Of a DNA stretch of 64,000 bases, positions 1 to 9,725 are shown piece by piece. Location of the stretch: positions 450,001 to 514,000 of the forward strand of contig JAJFZO010000641.1 of NCBI GenBank assembly GCA_021397835.1, in the 5' to 3' direction. This DNA is from Moringa oleifera (lineage: Eukaryota > Streptophyta > Magnoliopsida > Brassicales > Moringaceae). Position numbers and translations under genes: made by a program. Positions within the stretch are counted from its first letter, which is position 1. Each line of letters opens with the position of its first letter. A model generated the notes under the pieces. It saw nothing but the letters and a program-made list of their open reading frames with translations. It was not told the DNA's origin and did no database searches.

Positions 1-1215
1 CCCTTATCCCTATCCCTCGACATGGTGCCCAGGGAGCGATCCACGGAAGCCACGTCGCACGGACCCTGGGCGCGGGAGGCATGCCCTGGTAGGCCCCTGT
101 AGGCATGGCATGGGCTGCTTGCTAAGCGTGCCGCAGTAGTGGGCGCGCTAGCCAGGCCACATGCGCCCATCGCGAGCCAGCCCCCTCATCCCTGCCCCTC
201 GACATGGTGCCAGCGAGCGATCCAAGAAAGCCGCGTCGCACGGACCCTGGGCATGGGAGGCATGCCTCACCAGCCCGCTGTAGGCACGACATGGGCTGCT
301 TGCCCAGCGTGCAGCAGCGGTGGGCGCACTAGCCAGGCCATGAGCACCCTTCGTGAGCTAGCCCCCTAGTCCCAGCCCTTTCGTCCTTGCCCCTCGACAT
401 GGTGCCCAGCAAGTGATCCAAGGGAGCCGCATCACATTGACCCTGGGCACATGAGGCATGCCTTGGCAGCCCCCAGCAGGCATGGCATGGGCTGCTTGCC
501 CAATGTGCGGCAGCGGTGGGCGCCACAGCTAGGCCACGGGCACCCATCTCGAGCCAGCCCCTCGTCCCTTCCCCTCGACATGGTGCCCAGCGAGGGAGCC
601 AGGAAAGCCATGTCGTACAGACCTGGGCACAGGAGGCATGCCTAGGAGCCCCCAGCAGGCACGGTGCCTAGCGAGCCAGCTAGGGAAGTCGCGTCGCGCA
701 GACCCTCAGCACAAGAGGCATGCCTAGGTAGCCCCCGATAGGCACGCCATGGGCTGCTTGCCCAGAATGCAGCAGCGGTGGACGCACAAGGCAGGCCACT
801 GGCGCCCATTGCGAGCCAGCCCCCTCGTCCCTACCCCTCGACATGGTGCCCAGCGAGCGATCCACTGCAACCGCGTTGCACGGGCCCTGGGCATGGGAGG
901 CATGCCAAGGCAGCCCGCATCACGCACGACATGGGTTGCTTGCCCAGCGTGCAGCAGTGGTGGGCGCACCAGCGAAGCCACAGGAGCCCATCAGGAGCCA
1001 GCCCCTTGTCCCTGCCCCTCGACACGGTGCCCAGCAGGCGACCCAGGGGAGCCGCATCGCACGGACCCTGGGCACGGGAGGCATGCCTCGGCAGCCTCCA
1101 ACATGCATGGCATGGGCGGCTTGCCCAGCGTGTGACAGTGGTTGGCGCGCCAGCCAGGCCATGGGCGCCCGCCGTGAGCTAGCCCCCTCGTCCGTGCCCC
1201 TCGACATGGTGCCCA
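1..1215 (+). repeat. IGS subrepeat array A (about 7 monomers)
   Basis: GC-rich tandem monomers of about 181 bp. Each runs through a GTGCCCAGCGAGCGAGCC block, a CCTGGGCAC block, the palindrome GAGGCATGCCTC, a GGCATGGGCTGCTTGCCCAG block and a CCCCTCGACATGGTG block. The same monomer fills the regions downstream of the 25S 3' ends elsewhere in the window, so it is the rDNA intergenic-spacer subrepeat. The array is cut by the window start and decays into a partial last monomer at about 1201-1305. Open frames here are composition artefacts. Confidence 0.9.
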
Positions 1216-3114
1216 GCGTATGAGCCAAGGGTGCCATAGCAGTCCCCAGCTGGCATGGCGCCAGCCTTTCCAGGGGCGCCCCACATGAGCCAGCCGCGAG
1301 CATGTTGTGAGGTTTGGTACGTGCTGTGGGCATTGATTTTATGGGCAAGCTGGGCTTGGCCGTGTCCCCTAGCTGTGATGGACACTGCGGGCAGCCATGG
1401 GGTGGCTGGAGTTGCGCTGGACAGGGCAGCCATCATGCACCCTGGGCCAGGCAGAGGCACAGCTGCCCCAGCCTGCTGGCCGCAATGCCCAGTTGCGAAA
1501 TTGGTGTGAATTAACGGTCTTTTCATCACAGAATTGGTCCCAAAATGACTCAAATAAATCATATAATTCATAAGGAGTCTGCCCCTGATGTTTAGGGGTA
1601 GGTGGTCACCTAGCCCGCTGGGTGCCAATGGGCCATGCGTGCACTCCCTTGCCCATCCTACGTGGGCAGGCGCAGGGCTTGGGGAACCCAGCGCGCATGG
1701 CATGGGCAGGGCTTTGCTGCCTTGCCCATCCAGCCAGTGGTGCGTGGCTGGGGCGGCCACCACCGCCAACAGGCAAGCAACTGGCAACGTTGGCCGAAGA
1801 GTGTGGGATGCCCGATCAATAGCCAATGGAGTGGGGAAAACATGGGAAACGAAATCCGCTAAATTATGGGCAACAAAACGAGAAAATTCATGGGGTAATA
1901 AGCTGGGATGTGGCTAGACAAGCTCGATGGTGTCAGTGATGAAGCTAATGATGATGCATGCTACGCAAGGGCCAAATCACTAGGTGGATTTTGAGGATGC
2001 GGGAGTGCTTCATCTCAGGCCCTCGAGGCGGTGGATGCATGGTTGGATCCCGATGCTCAGGCTTGCCTAGGCGGACTCATTGTGCAGCGTGATTGATGAC
2101 ACGATCGTCAGCCGTTAGCACCGAGCGAGCCACACGACTAGCCTCGGCACGGCGTGACACCCCTGCTACCAAGGCCTCATCTATGGGAAAAATGTCCTCT
2201 AAATCATGGGATAATGAGCTGGGATGTGGCTAGACAAGCACAACAGTGTGGGCGGCGAAGCTAACGATGATGCATGTTACGCGAGGGCCAAATCGCTAGG
2301 GGGATTTCGAGCATGCGGAGTGCTTCATCGCTGGCCCTCGAGGCGACGGACGCGAGGTTGGATCCTGACGCTCAAGCTTGCCGAGGCGGACTCATTGCGC
2401 AGCGTGATCGACGACACGATCATCGGCCGTTAGCATCAAGCTAGCCACATGGCCAGACTGGGCACCACGTGACACCCTTACTACCAAGGCCTCATCAACG
2501 ATCCCTTGCAATCAAAGAATTGTCCCTTGCTATCAAAATGATTTCGCGCTTAGTGGCTTAGGTGCGGCGGCACTCGATGACCTGCCTGATCGATGGGCCT
2601 TTTGCTTGTCGGCTTGCAGCTCGTTTGGTGCTGTTGCTGCCCATTTGTACGTGCGGCATGTGAGTGGTGAGCTAATCGTGCACATTGGCAGGCTCCATGC
2701 TCCCGCATCAAACTATCGGCTGGCACGTCACTTCAAGCTCCACCCCGAGCCATACGTTGGCTTTTCGTGGGTGACATCGAGACCTTGTGTTGCGTGCCTT
2801 CACAAACAAAATTCGATAATTTGAGTCAGTTGTCTTTGCACCATGTCCTTTGCGGGCATGGGTGGAAACCTAAGCCGGGCCTCATGCTCCATGTGCAACT
2901 TGCTTCGGCATGTGACTGCTTTGGCACAAGGGCGCTCAATCGTCCCCTCGGGTGCGAAAAGTGTTACGACAGGAGTGGCCTCGACCTCTGCCTGTCCAAG
3001 CGAAAGCGTTTGTCCCACGTCCCATCGATTTTAAACGATGACCGTGACAGTTTTGGCCTCAGCGAGCCTTGTGGCACGCTTCAGTCTTAGTTGGCGCGGT
3101 GTCTGGAAGGATGC
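1216..3114 (+). other. Unique IGS and 5' external transcribed spacer, unit A
   Basis: This stretch joins the subrepeats to the 18S start at 3115 and aligns by eye along its length with 56816-58545, which precedes the second 18S. Relative to that copy it lacks a 248-bp AT-rich block (gap between about 1585 and 1601) and carries an extra tandem copy of a ~316-bp segment. The Pol I promoter and 5' ETS should lie in here by position, but I could not pin down a start site: no clean plant TATATA-GGG initiator was found. Short open frames are not supported as genes. Confidence 0.75.
1885..2500 (+). repeat. Tandem duplication of a ~316-bp spacer segment
   Basis: The block beginning near AGCTGGGATGTGGCTAGACA at 1901 recurs at 2217, a spacing of 316 bp. 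Both copies end in ACACCC..ACTACCAAGGCCTCATC. The equivalent spacer before the second 18S holds a single copy (AGCTAGGATGTGG at 57647). The distance from this motif to the 18S start is 315 bp longer in unit A, which the duplication accounts for. The two copies differ at many positions, so the duplication is not recent. Confidence 0.85.
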
Positions 3115-3459
3115 TACCTGCTTGATCCTCCCAGTAGTCATGCACTTGTCCAAAGATTAAGCCATGCATGTGTAAGTATGAACTAATTCGGACTGTAAAA
3201 CTGCGAATGGCTCATTAAATCAATTATAGTTAGTTTGATAGTAACTACTACTCGGATAAACATAGTAATTCTAGAGCCAATACATGCAACAAACCCTAAC
3301 TTCTAGAAGCGACGCATTTATTAGATAAAAGGTCGACGCGGGCTTCGCTCGTTGCTCTGATGATTCATGATAACTCGATGGATCGCAAGGCCATCGTGCT
3401 GGCGACGCATCGTTCAAATTTCTACCTTATCAACTTTCGATGGTAGAAAAGTTGCTTAC
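3115..3459 (+). pseudogene. 18S rRNA, 5' fragment (unit A)
   Basis: The sequence starts at the plant 18S 5' end (TACCTGCTTGATCC, consensus TACCTGGTTGATCC) and follows the gene for about 345 nt, including AAGATTAAGCCATGCATG and TTATTAGATAAAAGGTCGAC. Several normally invariant positions are changed, for example CTCCCAGTAGTCATGCAC for CTGCCAGTAGTCATATGC. The gene is broken at 3459 by a retrotransposon and resumes at 9450. It cannot yield a working 18S. Confidence 0.95.
3455..3459 (+). repeat. Target-site duplication, left (CTTAC)
   Basis: Five bases before the 5' LTR. The right copy at 9450-9454 is CCTAC, which is the standard 18S sequence at this point (GTTGCCTACTATGG), so the left copy carries one C-to-T change. 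Confidence 0.85.
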
Positions 3460-3898
3460 TATCAGACCCTTGAATCTGAGTACCAAGGCGTAGGCATGGT
3501 GAGTCTTGCTCCATGCCCGAACCTATAAGTGTGGAGGACCATGCTAGCAAGGCAAAAATGCATGAGTTAGATGTGAAATCGAATGCGGAGACTTGGAGAG
3601 AAATCGAGTTTCATACTTATAGTGGTGAGATACGATGGTGAGTTGGGAACATTGTGAAGTGAGGGATGAAGCACACAAACAAACCATAAGCCCACTTAAG
3701 GGGAAAGTGGCAGAGATGCCTCAAGCAAGCACCAGCACATGGCACTGACTTTGCATTTTGCATTTTGCATTTTGCATTTTGCATTGTTGGCTCTTATTCT
3801 TCTTTTGGCACGGGCTTAGAAAGTTGGGCTGGTTAGGTGGGACGCATCTAGCGTCATCACACTAGAGTTGCACTGATTCTGCAACCGACGGTGTGACA
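3460..3898 (+). repeat. Ty3/gypsy 5' LTR, internally deleted (439 bp)
   Basis: Starts TATCAGACCC (TGTCAGACCC in the 3' LTR, a G-to-A change in the terminal TG) and ends GGTGTGACA. Compared with the 1,023-bp 3' LTR it lacks about 607 bp corresponding to 8712-9318, which include the TATA-like box and AATAAA signal. It also has five rather than two copies of an 8-bp TTTTGCAT unit. Together these account for the length difference. Confidence 0.92.
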
Positions 3899-3901
3899 GT
3901 T

Positions 3902-3913
3902 TGGTATCAGAGC
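3902..3913 (+). other. Primer-binding site (tRNA-iMet)
   Basis: TGGTATCAGAGC lies 3 bases after the LTR end. It is the usual complement of the 3' end of plant initiator methionine tRNA, used to prime reverse transcription. Confidence 0.92.
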
Positions 3914-3973
3914 GCGGTTTCGATCACAACTTTCTCTCAAACTCGTGGTTGATCTTATCGCTGCCAAGGCCCC

Positions 3974-5014
3974 ATGCCAAGAGGGAGTGAGTCAATGCAA
4001 GAGCGTGTTGCTTGGTTGGAAGAGATTGTTGGTACACTGACGGAGGGATCAACATGCACGCTAGCTGAGTTGATGGAGACAATCACCGAGCAACAATCCT
4101 CAATGGAAAAGGACATCGAAAACCTCAAGGAAACCATGAGGAGCCTTGAGACCGAGAACGGGTTGCTAAAAAGGGCTCCCCACACCCCTACGGTAGGGGC
4201 AGACTCTACTATGGCTAAGCTGAAGGTGCCAGAACCAAAGCCGTTCTCTGGAGAGAGGAACGCCAAGGAGTTGGTGAACTTCTTGTGGGATATGAAAAAG
4301 TACTTCAAAGCTACTAGAGTGCCCGAAAATGACTAGGTAATGATCACATTCATGCACTTATCTGGTGATGCTAAGTTATGGTGGCACACCTATATGCAGG
4401 ATGACGATATCATGGGAAGGTCTAACATTGATTCATGGGAGGCACTCAAAAGGGAATTGAAGGAGCAATTCCTGCCATGCAACACCTCGTCCATGGCTAG
4501 GGAACAACTAAAATGCCTAAAGCACACAGGTTTAGTGCGTGACTTTGTCAAGGAATTCAGTTCACTGATGCTGGACATCAAGAACATGTCAAAGGAGGAT
4601 AGGTTGTTTAACTTCCTATCAGGCTTGCAGCCATTGGCTCAAGCAGAACTGACGCAGGAAGGTGTCAAAGACTTGCAGTCAGCATTTTTCGTGATGGATA
4701 GCTTGGTGGATTTCAAGTACACGGGTGGTACTCCCGAAAAGAAAGGTAAGAAACGAGGGAAAGCTAGAAAAGAGATGAAAATGCCCAATGGCAAGGGTAA
4801 GAAAAAGAAGAATGCCGAGTCCAACAAGCCTCGGGGCTCATCCCTTTTGAAAGGAAAGGGAAAGAATGTAGACCAAGGGGGTCGCTTCTTATGCAACGGG
4901 CCACATAGAGCACGCGACTGTCCTCGCAAGGAGAAGTTAGCGACGCTCATGGCAGCAGAGGATTCCTCCGAGGAAAAGGAAGGGAATGCCATAACTCAGG
5001 TGAATCCAATCTAG
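3974..5014 (+). pseudogene. Chromovirus Gag (broken)
   Basis: Gag would form the capsid of the retrotransposon particle. The start ATG (MPRGSESMQERVAWLEE) follows the primer site by about 60 bp. The first ~75 residues are a heptad-like, charged coiled coil. A retrotransposon gag domain follows (WWHTYMQDDD, DRLFNFLSGLQP), then a Lys-rich stretch and a CCHC zinc knuckle near 4885-4925. The knuckle's first cysteine is Arg (RFLCNGPHRARDC), so zinc binding is lost. An in-frame TAG sits at 4334-4336 and another at 5012-5014 separates Gag from the protease. Frame is otherwise kept. Confidence 0.9.
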
Positions 5015-5683
5015 TTGCTGAATGCGATCACACCCAAGAACTTGCAGAAAGGGTTGATCAATGTCCCGATGAAGGTAAATGGGAAGGATGCAATGGCAAT
5101 GTTGGATACGGGAGCTACCAACAATTTCATCATAGAAAGAGAAGTGGGAAAGCTCAGGCTTAAGCTTTCTCTAGCCTCGGTCGAGTTCAAAGCCGTGAAT
5201 GCTGAGGCGAAGGCAGTATGCGGAGCTGTCACTACGACCCTTAAAGTAAGCGAATGGAATAACTTCATGATAACTCAATTAGATGACTTTGATGTTATCT
5301 TAGGTCTAGAATTCTTCAGATAAACCAAAGCATCAGTGATGCCCCACTTAGGTGGACTACTCGTGGCTGATGAGCGAGCCCCCAGCCTAATGAGAACAGA
5401 AGCAGCAAGAGAGCTTTCGACAGACAAGAAATCGATTGGGTTGCAATCTGTAAAGAAACTTAAGTCAGGATTGCGGAAGGGTGAAGTGACGATGGTGGTA
5501 GCACTATTTAAGGCAAAACCAGATCAAGTTGTAAAGGTCCCTGACAAGATCACTGAAGTGTTGAGGGAATTCAACGACATGATGCCACCGGAGCTCCCCA
5601 AGACATTGCCTTCAAGGAGGAATCTTGATCATATGATCGAGTTACTTTTGGATGCTAGACCCGCTACTCAAGTACCATATTAA
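5015..5683 (+). pseudogene. Chromovirus protease region (broken)
   Basis: Same frame as Gag. The aspartic protease active site appears as MLDTGATNNFI near 5100 and a second conserved block as DFDVILGLEFF near 5290. In-frame TAA codons at 5321 and 5681 interrupt it. The second half leads toward the reverse transcriptase with the connector LREFNDMMPPELPKTLP. In a live element this protease cleaves the Gag-Pol polyprotein. Confidence 0.88.
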
Positions 5684-7102
5684 ATGCCCTTGTCGGAACT
5701 AGCCAAACTACGGAAGCAACTAGACGAGCTGTTGGAAGTGGGTTTCATTCAACCTCGAAGGCCCCTTATCGAGCACCTGTGCTATTCTAGCGAAAACGAG
5801 ATGGCTCACTGAGAATGTGCGTTGATTATTGAGCATTAAACAAGGTAATGATAAAGAACAAATATCCAGTGCCAAACATTGCTGACTTATTTGATCAGTT
5901 ATCAAGGGCCAAGTACTTTACAGAGCTAAACTTGTAGTTGGGATACTGGCAAGTCAAAATAATTGAGGGGAACGAAGCAAAAACCACATGCGTCACAAGG
6001 TACGACTCTTATGAGCTCATGGTGATGCCCTTCGGGCTAACCAATGCACTTGCTACCTTTTGCAATCTTATGAATGACGTATTGTTTGAGTTTTTGGACA
6101 AGTTTGTGGTAGTCTACTTGGATGACATTATGGTCTATAGCGAGCTTAGACGACCACGCAAACCATTTGCGACAAGTATTGATGCGGCTGCGAGAGCACC
6201 AGCTGTACATTAAGAAGGAAAAATGCGAGTTTTGCAAGTAATAAGTGCCATTCTTGGGACATTGGGTCGGAAACGGACAGATACAGATGGATGAAAGGAA
6301 AGTAAAGGCCGTCATAGAGTGGCCAGCCTCGCAAAAAGTTGCTAAATTGCGATCATTCCTTGGGCTCTCAAACTATTACAGATTGTTCATCAAAGGATAT
6401 TCAAGCAAGAGTAACCCTTTGATGGGCTTGCTAAAGAAAGATAGCCCGTGGGTGTGGACCGATGAATGCAACAAGGCTTTCGAGGGATTAAAATAGGCAG
6501 TAACCTCGGAACCAGTACTATCCCTATCAAACTTTGAAGAGCCATTGGAGGTAGTCACAGACGCTTCTGATCAAGCAATCGGGGGTGTATTGGTGTAGAA
6601 TGGCCATCCCGTGGCATTCGAGAATCGAAAACTCAAGGATGCAGAGTAGCATTATTCGACTCATGAAAAAGAGATGACAGCGGTTGTCCATTGCCTAGGG
6701 ACATGGCGGCATTACTTTCTTGGGATGAAATTTAAGGTAATTACTGACAATGTCGCTAATACCTATTTTTTCTCACAGAAAAAGCTATTTCTGAAACAAG
6801 CAAGATGGCAAGAGTTTGTTGCGGAGTTTGATTTTGTGTGGGAACACAAACCAGGAAAACAAAACATTGTTGCTGATGCATTAAGCCGCGTAGAAGTGCA
6901 AACTTATGTGGCAGCTCTGACGGGTGTCCAGAGAGACTTACTCGAGCAAATAAGATCGGTAGCTGGGGAAGATACCGAGTATGCCCGACTCATGGAGGAG
7001 GTGAGCAAAGGCTTGATCCAAAGATACTGGATCAAGGATGCGTTGCTATATGCTCAAGGAGACAGACTGTTTGTGCCTAAGTCTGGAGGACTTCAGAAAT
7101 AG
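5684..7102 (+). pseudogene. Chromovirus reverse transcriptase and RNase H (broken)
   Basis: RT starts with SELAKLRKQLDELLEVGFIQP. The palm motif YLDDI lies near 6117 (VVYLDDIMVYSE) and [16 protein letters not shown] near 6357. RNase H follows (VVTDASDQAIGGVL near 6550, THEKEMTAVVHCL near 6660, HKPGKQNIVADALSR near 6845). Reading frame changes near 5757 and near 6145. Stops occur at about 5806, 5829, 5935, 6238, 6241, 6494, 6596, 6647 and 7100. Most are TAG where a Gln or Trp codon is expected. Copying of the element RNA would be impossible from this copy. Confidence 0.92.
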
Positions 7103-8152
7103 TTGCTGAGGGAAACCCATGACCCGCTATGGGCAGGTCACCTGGGCATCGAGAGGATGCTCGCACTACTAACAAGAGCCTATTACTGGCCCAAGATTAA
7201 TGGAAGATGTAGAGGCCTATGTTTGCACATGCTTAGTGTGCCAACAGGACAAAACGGATAGAAGGAGGGAGGCGGGTTTGCTCCAACCCTTACCCATTCC
7301 GAAACACCCATAGGAGTCGGTGTCGATGGATTTCATTGTGGGCTTCCCAAAGGTAAAGGAACTATCCGCTATAATGGTGATTGTTGATAGGTTCTCAAAG
7401 TATGCTATCTTTGTTCCTGTTACTCGAGCGTGCCCAGCTGATATGGCCGCTGAGATGTTTTTCAAACATGTTGTTAAGTTGTTTGGGTGTCGAAAGACAT
7501 TATGAGTGACAGAGATGCTAGACTCACGAGAAGATTCTGGACAGCGTTGCTAAACATGATGGGAACAGAACACAAATTCTCCATAGTAGACCATCCACAG
7601 ACAGACGGTCAAACAGAGAGGGTAAATAGCTTGCTGGAGGAGTATTTGTGGCGCTATATGACTGCAAGCCAAAGAGATTGGCTTGAATTGTTGGATGTAG
7701 CGTAGTTTTGCTACAACATCCATCGCTCGTCATCAACAGGTCTAAGTTTTGTAGAGGTAGCTTTTAAGCAACAACCAATGACGCCCCATGAGATAGCCAA
7801 GCAAAAGAGCCAAGGAAGCTGTCCAACAGCCTACCACTATGCTCGGGATAATCAAGAGTTGATTGATGAAGCGAGGGATAGCCTTTTTAAGGCACAGAGG
7901 CGTATGAAGAAATATACTGACAAAAAGAGACGTGATGCTGAGTTCCAAGTTGGGGACAAGGTGCTACTAAAGCTGACACCCCAAATTTGGAAGAAAATCA
8001 CGAAGAAGGAAGTTTATCAAGGCCTTATCCCAAGGTATGATGGACCATTCGAGATTGAGAAGAAAGTTAGATCAGTAGCTTACAGGTTGAAGCTACCGCA
8101 ACATCTAAAGTTGCACCTAACATTCCACGTGAGCTTCCTCAAAGAGTTTTAG
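7103..8152 (+). pseudogene. Chromovirus integrase (broken)
   Basis: An HHCC zinc region begins HDPLWAGHLGIERM and ends CLVCQQDK, with a frameshift between them near 7200. The catalytic core has its first Asp in MDFIVGFP, the second in SDRDAR near 7505 and the Glu in TDGQTERVNSLLEEYL, consistent with D,D-35-E. A second frameshift lies near 7490. TAG stops fall near 7310 and 7703. A GPY/F-type module follows (GLIPRYDGPFEIEKKV, FHVSFLKEF). Confidence 0.9.
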
Positions 8153-8440
8153 GAAGATGCCGATCGCAGACGCAAGCAAGCTAAGCGTGTACCGTCGGTA
8201 ACTTGAGTTCAATTTGACAAGGAAAAAGAGAAAATCCTTGATCATCGAACAGAGGGCTATAGTAAGATGAATCGGAGGACATACTACCTAGTCTAGTGGA
8301 AAGGCACCAATGAGGTGGATGTGAGTTGGGAGAAAGATACCACATTGTGGCAATTCGAGGACTAGATCAGAGCGTATCACAACACTAAGCCGACGAGGGC
8401 GTCGAGCTCTTTTGGTGGGGGTGGTTTGTCAGACCCTTAA
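8153..8440 (+). pseudogene. Chromovirus C-terminal chromodomain (broken)
   Basis: The frame carries KILDHRTEGYSKMNRRTYY, then WKGTNEVDVSWEKDTTLWQF, matching the plant chromovirus chromodomain pattern (the YLV-WKG core followed by SWE). Such domains direct integration toward marked chromatin. Stops near 8150, 8201, 8294 and 8363 break it. The frame reads into the 3' LTR and ends at TAA 8438-8440. Confidence 0.85.
8411..8426 (+). other. Polypurine tract, degenerate
   Basis: A G-rich stretch (TTTGGTGGGGGTGGTT) immediately before the TGTCAGACCC start of the 3' LTR, in the position of the plus-strand primer. Several Ts interrupt the purine run. Confidence 0.7.
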
Positions 8441-9449
8441 ATCTGAGTACCAAGGCATAGGCATGGTGAGTCTTGCTCTATGCCCGGACGTACAAGTGTG
8501 GAGGACCATGCTAACAAGGCAAAAACGCATAAGTTAGATATGAAAACAAATGCGAGAGACTTGGTGAGAAATCGAGTTTCATACTTACAATGGCAAGATT
8601 CGATGGTGAGTAGGGAACGTTGTGGAGCGAGGGATGAAGCACACAAACAGACCCATAAGCCCGCTTAAGGGGAAAGCGGCAGAGACCCCTTAAGCAAGCA
8701 CCAGCACATGGTGGTGAGAATATGTCCAGTGACGGGAACACAGAGTAGAATTCGGGAACCCAGGTTGACATGGATGGAAAGTCTAGAAAGCAAAGATATT
8801 CCACAAAGAAAGGATCTGGCTATTGGTTAGAGAAGGATCAAAGTGATAGAAGGATAAGAAAGAGATGTCAATCTCGAAAGCCAAGGGAGATAAGGATCGA
8901 AAAGAGTCCTGAATGGAAACCATCTCCTCAAGCCTATCCAAACCGATTGAAAGCGGATAAGAAGGCATAGAGAAGACTTCAAAGGAGATGAGATCCTTGA
9001 CTCAAAGAGAGTCCTTGCAAGAGAAGGATGCTATCCAAACTTTGAAGATAAGCCTCAATGAGATAAAGATTCGTGATCAAGATTGGGCGGCCTATTCGAA
9101 AAACGTGGGATAACTAAGAGAGAGTGTTTGAGTCGGACACTCCTCAACTATTATAAAAAAGGGGCTTGGGTTCAATTGTAAACACATCGAGTAATACAAA
9201 CTCAAGTGTGTGGGTAGCTAGAGGCTTTGGGTGCTCTTAAAGAGAGACTCTTCTTTTGTAAAGAGTTCCTTTATTTTTAATAAAAGTTGAGAAAGAGTTC
9301 TCGTAATATTGTTTTCTTACTTTGCATTTTGCATTGTTGGCTCTTATTCTTCTTTTGGCACAGGCTTAGAAAGTTGGGTTGGTTAGGTGGATGCATCTAC
9401 CGCCATCATACTAGAGTTGCGCTGATCCCACAACCGATGGTGTGACACC
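8427..9449 (+). repeat. Ty3/gypsy 3' LTR, full length (1,023 bp)
   Basis: Starts TGTCAGACCC and ends GGTGTGACA, followed by the target duplication CCTAC. It carries a TATA-like box (TATTATAAAAAAGG, about 9149-9162) and an AATAAA polyadenylation-like signal at 9279-9284. Both are absent from the shortened 5' LTR. Confidence 0.92.
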
Positions 9450-9454
9450 TACTA
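9450..9454 (+). repeat. Target-site duplication, right (CCTAC)
   Basis: Directly follows the 3' LTR. It continues as CCTACTATGGTGGTGACG, the normal 18S sequence. Confidence 0.85.
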
Positions 9455-9627
9455 TGGTGGTGACGAGTGACAGAGAATTAGGGTTCAAATCCAGAGAGCG
9501 AGCCTGAGAAACAGCTACCACATCCAAGGAAGGTAGCAGGCATGCATATTACCCAATCCTGACACGGGGAGGTAGTGACAATAAATAAGAATACTGGGCT
9601 GTTCGAGTCTAGTAATTGGAATGGGTA
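9455..9627 (+). pseudogene. 18S rRNA, internal fragment (unit A)
   Basis: Continues the 18S gene after the retrotransposon (GAATTAGGGTTCAA, GAGCCTGAGAAACAGCTACC, GGGGAGGTAGTGACAATAA) up to AATTGGAATGGGTA. Normal 18S goes on with CAATCTAAAT, but here the sequence switches to 25S. Together with 3115-3459 only about the first 520 nt of 18S are present. Confidence 0.93.
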
Positions 9628-9725
9628 GAAGGGCGTGGTGGTCGTCGCAAAACTCGAGGCGCGAGCCCTTTTGCGTAGCGACCATCGGTGCAGATCTTGG
9701 TGGTAGTAGCAAATATTCAAATGAG
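9621..9725 (+). pseudogene. 25S rRNA, short internal fragment
   Basis: GGGCGTGGTGGTCG, AGGCGCGAGCCC and CAGATCTTGGTGGTAGTAGC match the middle of plant 25S rRNA. The piece is about 100 nt. It is fused on the left to 18S through a shared ATGrGTA and on the right to an IGS subrepeat at ATGAG/CGAGCC. Confidence 0.88.

Larger units (their letters stand above)
3460..9449 (+). mobile_element. Degenerate Ty3/gypsy chromovirus inserted in 18S
   Basis: Complete in outline: 5' LTR, tRNA-iMet primer site, gag, protease, RT-RNase H, integrase, chromodomain, polypurine tract and 3' LTR, flanked by a 5-bp target duplication. Domain order (integrase after RNase H) and the C-terminal chromodomain place it among chromoviruses. 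The coiled-coil Gag N terminus, the PHRARDC knuckle and a chromodomain running into the 3' LTR resemble the Galadriel/monkey type, which I offer with less certainty. The polyprotein is one frame broken by about 19 stops and 4 frameshifts, so the insertion is old and dead. Confidence 0.93.

Noticed and set aside
1216..3114. Short open frames before the 18S gene (for example 2224-2433, 2606-2824)
   Set aside because: They lie in spacer that is duplicated at 56816-58545, where the frames are not conserved. No domain or codon signal was seen.
8770..8970. Open frame inside the gypsy 3' LTR
   Set aside because: Short, Lys/Ser/Arg-rich and inside an LTR. The matching 5' LTR part is deleted, so it cannot be compared, and no family was recognised.
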